A stretch of 9,397 bases of DNA from Candidatus Methanogaster sp. UBA203 (lineage in GTDB: Archaea > Halobacteriota > Methanosarcinia > Methanosarcinales > Methanogasteraceae): the NCBI GenBank assembly GCA_002503595.1, contig DASC01000085.1:1-9397 (forward strand), written 5' to 3'. The notes under the pieces were generated by a model. That model saw only the letters and a list, made by a program, of their open reading frames with translations, made no database searches and was not told the origin of the DNA. Positions 6,369 through 9,397 of this stretch are shown here, piece by piece (within the stretch, counting starts at the first letter, position 1; every line of letters begins with the position of its first letter). Position numbers and translations under genes: made by a program.

Positions 6369-6401
6369 AAGATGATCGGCAGGAGTTGAACCGATCATCT
6401 T
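6369..6401. terminator. Hairpin between convergent HEPN and glycosyltransferase genes
   Basis: AAGATGATCGG at 6369-6379 pairs perfectly with CCGATCATCTT at 6391-6401 across an 11-nt loop. It lies between a plus-strand stop at 6353 and a minus-strand stop at 6409, so it could end transcripts from both sides. A long U tract is lacking, so the action may be RNA-structural rather than intrinsic termination. Confidence 0.55.
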
Positions 6402-6408
6402 CCGGAAA

Positions 6409-7575
6409 CTATCCTTCCAACCTTCGATAGACCTTAACGGTATCATCCGCTATCCGGTCCCAGTTATACTTCGTCTCAACCAGCTTCTTGCCGTTTCGCC
6501 CCATCTCCTTCGTTGAATCGAGATCGCCCATCGAGTAGTTGATGCACCATGCGAGGGACTCCGGATTTCTGTATCCGGTTACTCCGTTCGAGAAGTTGTC
6601 GATCAGGTGCACGGCATCGGTTGCGATGACCGGTTTTGCCGCGTCCCATGCCTCCAGCACCACGATCCCGAATGGTTCGTTCCGGCTTGGAACACAGGCG
6701 ATGTCGCATGCGTTCATCCAGTCGGAGAGCATCCCACCAGGTACGTGTCCGAGGAACCGGCATGCGTCCTGCACACCCAGTTCTGATGCACGATGCTCAC
6801 AGTACGGCCTCATCCCGCCATCTCCGATGAAGACGAATCTGGTATCCCATCGGTTGCGAAGTACTTCCGGTATGGCGTCGATTAGCATGTCCACACCTTT
6901 CTGGTAGCAGATGCGTCCTGTGAAGAGCACCGCCGGCGCATAAGGGTGTATGCCAAACCGCTTCTTGACTGTGCCTGCATCCACGTCCTTCTCGATCTTG
7001 CCAGGGTTTATCCCGTTTGGGATTACAGTGATCTTGTAGTCTGGCAACTGGTAGATCTGCTGCACCTCCCCCTTAAACTGGTTGGTCGTGATGATCGCCT
7101 CACGAGCTTCGTATCCGCCGAGCCATTCCCTGTGCGATATCGCGCGCGATTCCCACCAGTCACCGAACTGGTTGCCGTTTCTCCCCCATTCGGTGCTGTG
7201 GTATGTGACAACGAACTCCTTACCATAGTCATGCTTGATCCGGGTCAGCGCAGTGACCGGGTGCCAGTCATGTCCATGAAGAACGTCGAATTCTCCGAAA
7301 TCTCGCTGTACGGATCCGAAGCGGTCGTACATTGCATCGCACATCTGATCCATCTGGTGGACGATACCGCCTGAGGGACTGTGGCTGCACCGCTGGTAGT
7401 GCACCCCGTTTATCTCGTCATAGTCGCGCATCCATCCGCTCTGCGTAAAGATGTGTACTTCGTGCCCAATTGCTGATAACGTCTCTGCAAGTTCTGTTAC
7501 ATGGGGAGATACCCCGCCTACGGTCACAGAGTGCAAACTCTCCCATGAGAACATTCCAATCCGTAAAGTTTCCAT
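6409..7575 (-). CDS. GT-B glycosyltransferase (GT4-like), paralogue B
   Basis: Encodes 388 residues from ATG at 7575 (METLRIGMFSWES). The frame extends to 7599, but AAGGTGG lies 5 nt before 7575 and the paralogue starts at the equivalent place. Motifs: VGG at 19-21, HGHDWHP at 100-106, HSTEWGRNGN at 127-136, GRICYQKG (Arg221, Lys226), and EPFGIVVLE (Glu300, Glu308). It shares motif order and long identical stretches with the gene at 4232-5395, including the WESR..SHREWLGGYE segment, so the two arose by duplication. Role: nucleotide-sugar-dependent glycosyl transfer in the cytoplasm, perhaps for a storage or surface glycan; the substrate is unknown. It ends in TAG followed by a strong hairpin. 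A TATA-like box 79 nt upstream suggests its own promoter. Confidence 0.85.
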   Translation of the reverse strand: METLRIGMFSWESLHSVTVGGVSPHVTELAETLSAIGHEVHIFTQSGWMRDYDEINGVHYQRCSHSPSGGIVHQMDQMCDAMYDRFGSVQRDFGEFDVLHGHDWHPVTALTRIKHDYGKEFVVTYHSTEWGRNGNQFGDWWESRAISHREWLGGYEAREAIITTNQFKGEVQQIYQLPDYKITVIPNGINPGKIEKDVDAGTVKKRFGIHPYAPAVLFTGRICYQKGVDMLIDAIPEVLRNRWDTRFVFIGDGGMRPYCEHRASELGVQDACRFLGHVPGGMLSDWMNACDIACVPSRNEPFGIVVLEAWDAAKPVIATDAVHLIDNFSNGVTGYRNPESLAWCINYSMGDLDSTKEMGRNGKKLVETKYNWDRIADDTVKVYRRLEG

Positions 7576-7597
7576 TCGTACCACCTTCAAAAACTGC

Positions 7598-7613
7598 AAG
7601 TTACCGATAACTT
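7598..7613 (-). promoter_or_regulatory. Small hairpin in the leader of glycosyltransferase paralogue B
   Basis: AAGTTA-TCGG-TAACTT on the minus strand is a perfect 6-bp stem with a four-base loop, ending 10 nt before the SD. It might affect translation, but such stems are common in A/T-rich leaders. Confidence 0.25.
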
Positions 7614-7653
7614 TAACAATGATAAAGCTTTCGGTTATACAAAGTTCACATTG

Positions 7654-7661
7654 TATATAAA
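7654..7661 (-). promoter_or_regulatory. TATA box for glycosyltransferase paralogue B
   Basis: TTTATATA on the minus strand lies in a markedly A/T-rich tract, 79 nt before the ATG at 7575. It would give a leader of about 50 nt containing the SD AAGGTGG. A second A/T tract (CTATAAATATT near 7673-7683) is an alternative. Confidence 0.45.
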
Positions 7662-7734
7662 ATAGTATTATGAATATTTATAGATTTCATAACCACTTAC
7701 CAGCCCTATATGCCACAAACAGAGACTCATAAAA

Positions 7735-7863
7735 TCACGGATCAACATGCGATTGCTCCCATTCCTCAAGCGGTACCGAAAACCTCCGTTCGACGTCTTC
7801 CCTGTGCAGCGAGTTGTAACTGCAGAACGGCACTGTCGATTTTCCAGTGATATCGCCATGTCC
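7735..7863 (-). pseudogene. C-terminal remnant, possibly of a radical SAM protein
   Basis: This frame is open between a stop at 7866-7864 and TGA at 7737-7735, about 43 codons, with no credible start. It reads GDITGKSTVPFCSYNSLHRE then DVERRFSVPLEEWEQSHVDP. The VPFCSYNSLHRE...FSVPLEEW pattern looks like a genuine protein end, and I associate PFC.YN...HR with the C-terminus of archaeal radical SAM proteins of the MJ0619/tetraether-synthase type. The remnant stops next to the palindromic repeat at 7873-7970, as if the rest of the gene was replaced there. The remnant call is moderate and the family call is weak. Confidence 0.4.
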
Positions 7864-7872
7864 TTAGATTAT

Positions 7873-7970
7873 ACCGCAGAGTGCGCAGAGTCACGCAGAG
7901 GGTTGAAAACGGTCTCGACACGCCTGCGCCCTCCGCGTTCGGCCTTCGGCGCTGCTTCGCAGACCGCGGT
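7873..7970. repeat. Degenerate CGCAGAG palindromic repeat
   Basis: The left part (7873-7902) is built of ACCGCAGAG, GCGCAGAG and ACGCAGAGGG units. The right part (about 7929-7970) carries the complementary CCCTCCGCGT and ends in GCGGT, with an extra internal segment containing small stems such as CTGC-TTC-GCAG. Outer ends and inner arms pair; the middle has diverged. It is a GC-rich relative of the palindrome at 894-964 (CGCAGAG in place of CACAGAG) and sits directly beside a gene remnant. Confidence 0.6.
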
Positions 7971-7987
7971 GATAAATCACTTGATTT

Positions 7988-8113
7988 TCAGACAGTGTCC
8001 ATGCAGACAATGGAAGTTGGGTGGGCGTGGTGGGCGGAAAGTACAGATATCAATAGATCTTTAGACAGTGCCGCCATAAAGCACAGGATCACAATCAGAA
8101 GATCAATCAACAT
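7988..8113 (-). CDS. Small membrane-type ORF, possible truncated MnhB/MbhD-like remnant
   Basis: A 41-codon frame opens 30 bp after the stop of the 283-residue gene. Its start, MLIDLLIVILCFMAAL then SKDLLISV, is a hydrophobic helix followed by a KDLL motif. This recalls the first transmembrane segment of small Mnh/Mbh antiporter-type subunits (DUF4040). After about residue 26 the sequence becomes His/Pro-rich and unlike a membrane protein. GAGGT abuts the ATG with no spacer, a poor SD. It may be a remnant or chance. Confidence 0.25.
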   Translation of the reverse strand: MLIDLLIVILCFMAALSKDLLISVLSAHHAHPTSIVCMDTV

Positions 8114-8143
8114 ACCTCGGGTAGTTACTATGGTTCTGCCAAT

Positions 8144-8995
8144 TCAAGAACCGCCCATCCCACCTCGCCTGTTACCGGATAACCACTCAAACACCCTCTG
8201 CAAAAACAAAAGAATCCTGTACTTGATCGGCAGCGCCTTTGACATAATCTTCCGTCCGGATAACGCATCTCTAAAAAACCGCAGTTTCTCTCTACTCTCG
8301 ATCAGCTCCCGAAAAGTCTCGTGATCCATGAAGAATGCAAGCGGCTTAATCCCGAAATGTCTCTTCACGCTACCAGCGATCTGATGATACTCACGCCGCC
8401 AATCCATGACCGATCTGGCTTCTGGCTTTATCGCATCGAGTGTTGTTATCAAGTTGATCGTGCCGCCCTCGATTCCGATGATCCAGTTCGTCCAGATATC
8501 CTTCCCGCTGAAGATTGTGAGCATGACAAGTGCGTCATCAGGTGCAAAAGTCATGATCTTCTTAACCGTTTTATACTCGAGATTGGAAAGCCAGTTTGAA
8601 CCGGCTGGGTACTGGCAGATCCCGGTCCCGATCTCTGAGGATATGGCGTCTTTTAGCGAGAACAACTGCTTGATATAATTGGCGTCAAAGTCAACAGTAC
8701 TCTCAAATCTGGTGAATATACGCCGTATCGCAGGATAGGATATGGCATAGACCCGGTCCACATCCTCTTCGTGCTGCATCGCTTTGATAACGTCTTTCAG
8801 TCGTCGATCATCCGCAAATCGGTCCTTGAGTTCAGGTCTTGACCCCTGCCCGGTCTGCACGATCTTCAGTGGCACACCGGAATCGTGGATGATGATAATC
8901 GCAGTCTCTGGCTTGCCCCTGTGAAATAGGGCATGGTAGAGGTTGTTCCACTGCTCAACACCCCAGTCCAGGATTCTGATATTCTCACCGATCAT
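8144..8995 (-). CDS. Conserved-looking hypothetical protein, 283 residues
   Basis: I do not recognise this family. ATG at 8995 is preferred over a TTG at 9010 because GAGGT lies 8 nt before it. The start overlaps the upstream stop (8987-8985) by 11 bp, so the two genes are probably translationally coupled. The N-terminus begins MIGENIRILDWGVEQW, followed by a hydrophobic strand with a turn (TAIIIIHDSGVPLKIVQTG, residues 31-49). A second hydrophobic core (DALVMLTIFSGKDIWTNWII, 154-173) precedes a GIEGG turn. The last third is basic and helical, ending in a Gly/Arg-rich tail (RRGGMGGS). There is no signal peptide or clear transmembrane helix; the pattern suggests a soluble alpha/beta protein. 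Its place between a glycosidase-like gene and the glycosyltransferases hints at glycan metabolism, but no function can be assigned. Confidence 0.7.
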   Translation of the reverse strand: MIGENIRILDWGVEQWNNLYHALFHRGKPETAIIIIHDSGVPLKIVQTGQGSRPELKDRFADDRRLKDVIKAMQHEEDVDRVYAISYPAIRRIFTRFESTVDFDANYIKQLFSLKDAISSEIGTGICQYPAGSNWLSNLEYKTVKKIMTFAPDDALVMLTIFSGKDIWTNWIIGIEGGTINLITTLDAIKPEARSVMDWRREYHQIAGSVKRHFGIKPLAFFMDHETFRELIESREKLRFFRDALSGRKIMSKALPIKYRILLFLQRVFEWLSGNRRGGMGGS

Positions 8996-9397
8996 GAGAA
9001 GCGACCTCAAGAATCCGGACCGTGTACGCAGGAATCCTGATCATCGGACCAACCATCTCTTCACTATCCGGATCAAGACATATCCCGCCGATATCAACAT
9101 CTTTCTCACCTATCCGAGTGTTTGCAACGAATAGAATCTCCCTGCCGTCTGCTATATGCATTGCTGCATCGATCTGTGGATCGGTACATGGAATCACGCG
9201 TCGCATACCTCCAGCGGCTGCGATCCGATCGATTATGCTGATCACCCCTGCCGGGACATCTTCTGTTACCCTTGGAAAGAGGAATCCGAAGTGGATGATG
9301 CTGCCGCTCTCGATTTTCTGCTGGTAGATGATTGTTCCCGGGTCAGCGGTCAGAACCGAAACGGCATCGGCTGTGCCACCGGTTGCACCATCGGTTG
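8985..9397 (-). CDS. C-terminal part of a possible glycoside hydrolase (5' end outside window)
   Basis: The frame is open from the right edge to TGA at 8987-8985, giving 136 residues of C-terminus. A GTG at 9245 is internal and need not be a start. The sequence has SGSIIHFGFLFPRVTED, then an amphipathic IIDRIAAAGG helix, then REILFVANTRIGEKDVDI, and near the end MIRIPAYTVRILEV. This order (a GK.I.FG strand, a helix, an FV.N strand, then a closing IP.Y.VR.LE strand) resembles the last domains of beta-galactosidase-like enzymes such as GH42, whose trimerisation-like and terminal beta-sandwich domains look alike. The catalytic domain is not in view, so the family is tentative. It overlaps the next gene by 11 bp. 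Confidence 0.5.
   Translation of the reverse strand, partial: TDGATGGTADAVSVLTADPGTIIYQQKIESGSIIHFGFLFPRVTEDVPAGVISIIDRIAAAGGMRRVIPCTDPQIDAAMHIADGREILFVANTRIGEKDVDIGGICLDPDSEEMVGPMIRIPAYTVRILEVASHDR

Noticed and set aside
6409..6411. TAG at the end of glycosyltransferase paralogue B as a possible pyrrolysine codon
   Set aside because: Read-through would add only 15 codons, through the hairpin, to a TAA, and the protein is already full length compared with its paralogue.
7576..8143. tRNA or other structured RNA gene in the 568-bp gap
   Set aside because: No cloverleaf, T-loop GGTTCGA-type sequence or riboswitch core was seen; the structure present is explained by the palindromic repeat and a small leader hairpin.
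7747..8324. Overlapping plus-strand ORFs (7747-8064 and 7881-8324)
   Set aside because: They run through the palindromic repeat and antisense to the 283-residue gene, with no SD and low-complexity Arg/Ser-rich composition.

Overview
This looks like an archaeal chromosome segment, most likely from a methanogen or an ANME/alkane-oxidising relative. The lineage call is inference. It rests on TATA-box-like promoters, GGTG/GGAGG-type ribosome binding sites, ATGA gene overlaps and the gene families present: archaeal glycogen-synthase-like glycosyltransferases, an MNT/HEPN pair and DUF1016 nucleases.

Layout from left to right. Positions 1-2402 hold two tandem DUF1016 (YhcG-type PD-(D/E)XK nuclease) genes on the minus strand, overlapping by 11 bp. 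The left one runs off the window edge and carries an in-frame 195-bp insertion with a long CACAGAG palindrome, flanked by a 16-bp direct repeat. Positions 2392-2596 are a scar with two short coding remnants: the tail of a lost gene with the same C-terminus as its neighbour, and the first codons of what looks like a galT-type gene. Positions 2609-2920 encode a small helix-turn-helix/coiled-coil protein. Positions 2938-7575 hold three minus-strand GT-B glycosyltransferases. Two of them are close paralogues and flank a plus-strand nucleotidyltransferase/HEPN toxin-antitoxin pair whose HEPN gene has an in-frame TAA. A strong hairpin separates that pair from the rightmost glycosyltransferase.

Positions 7576-8143 are a decayed intergenic region. 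It has a likely promoter for the rightmost glycosyltransferase, a C-terminal remnant that may come from a radical SAM protein, a second and more GC-rich palindromic repeat, and a small membrane-type ORF. Positions 8144-9397 hold an unrecognised 283-residue protein, translationally coupled to the C-terminal part of an upstream protein that resembles the final domain of a glycoside hydrolase.

The background seems to be a carbohydrate-polymer cluster: glycoside hydrolase-like end, three glycosyltransferases and a galT-like start. It has been interrupted several times by defence or selfish modules. The most notable observation is the in-frame, MITE-like palindromic element with target-site-duplication-like flanks inside a nuclease gene. 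Function assignments come from reading motifs; no database search was run.
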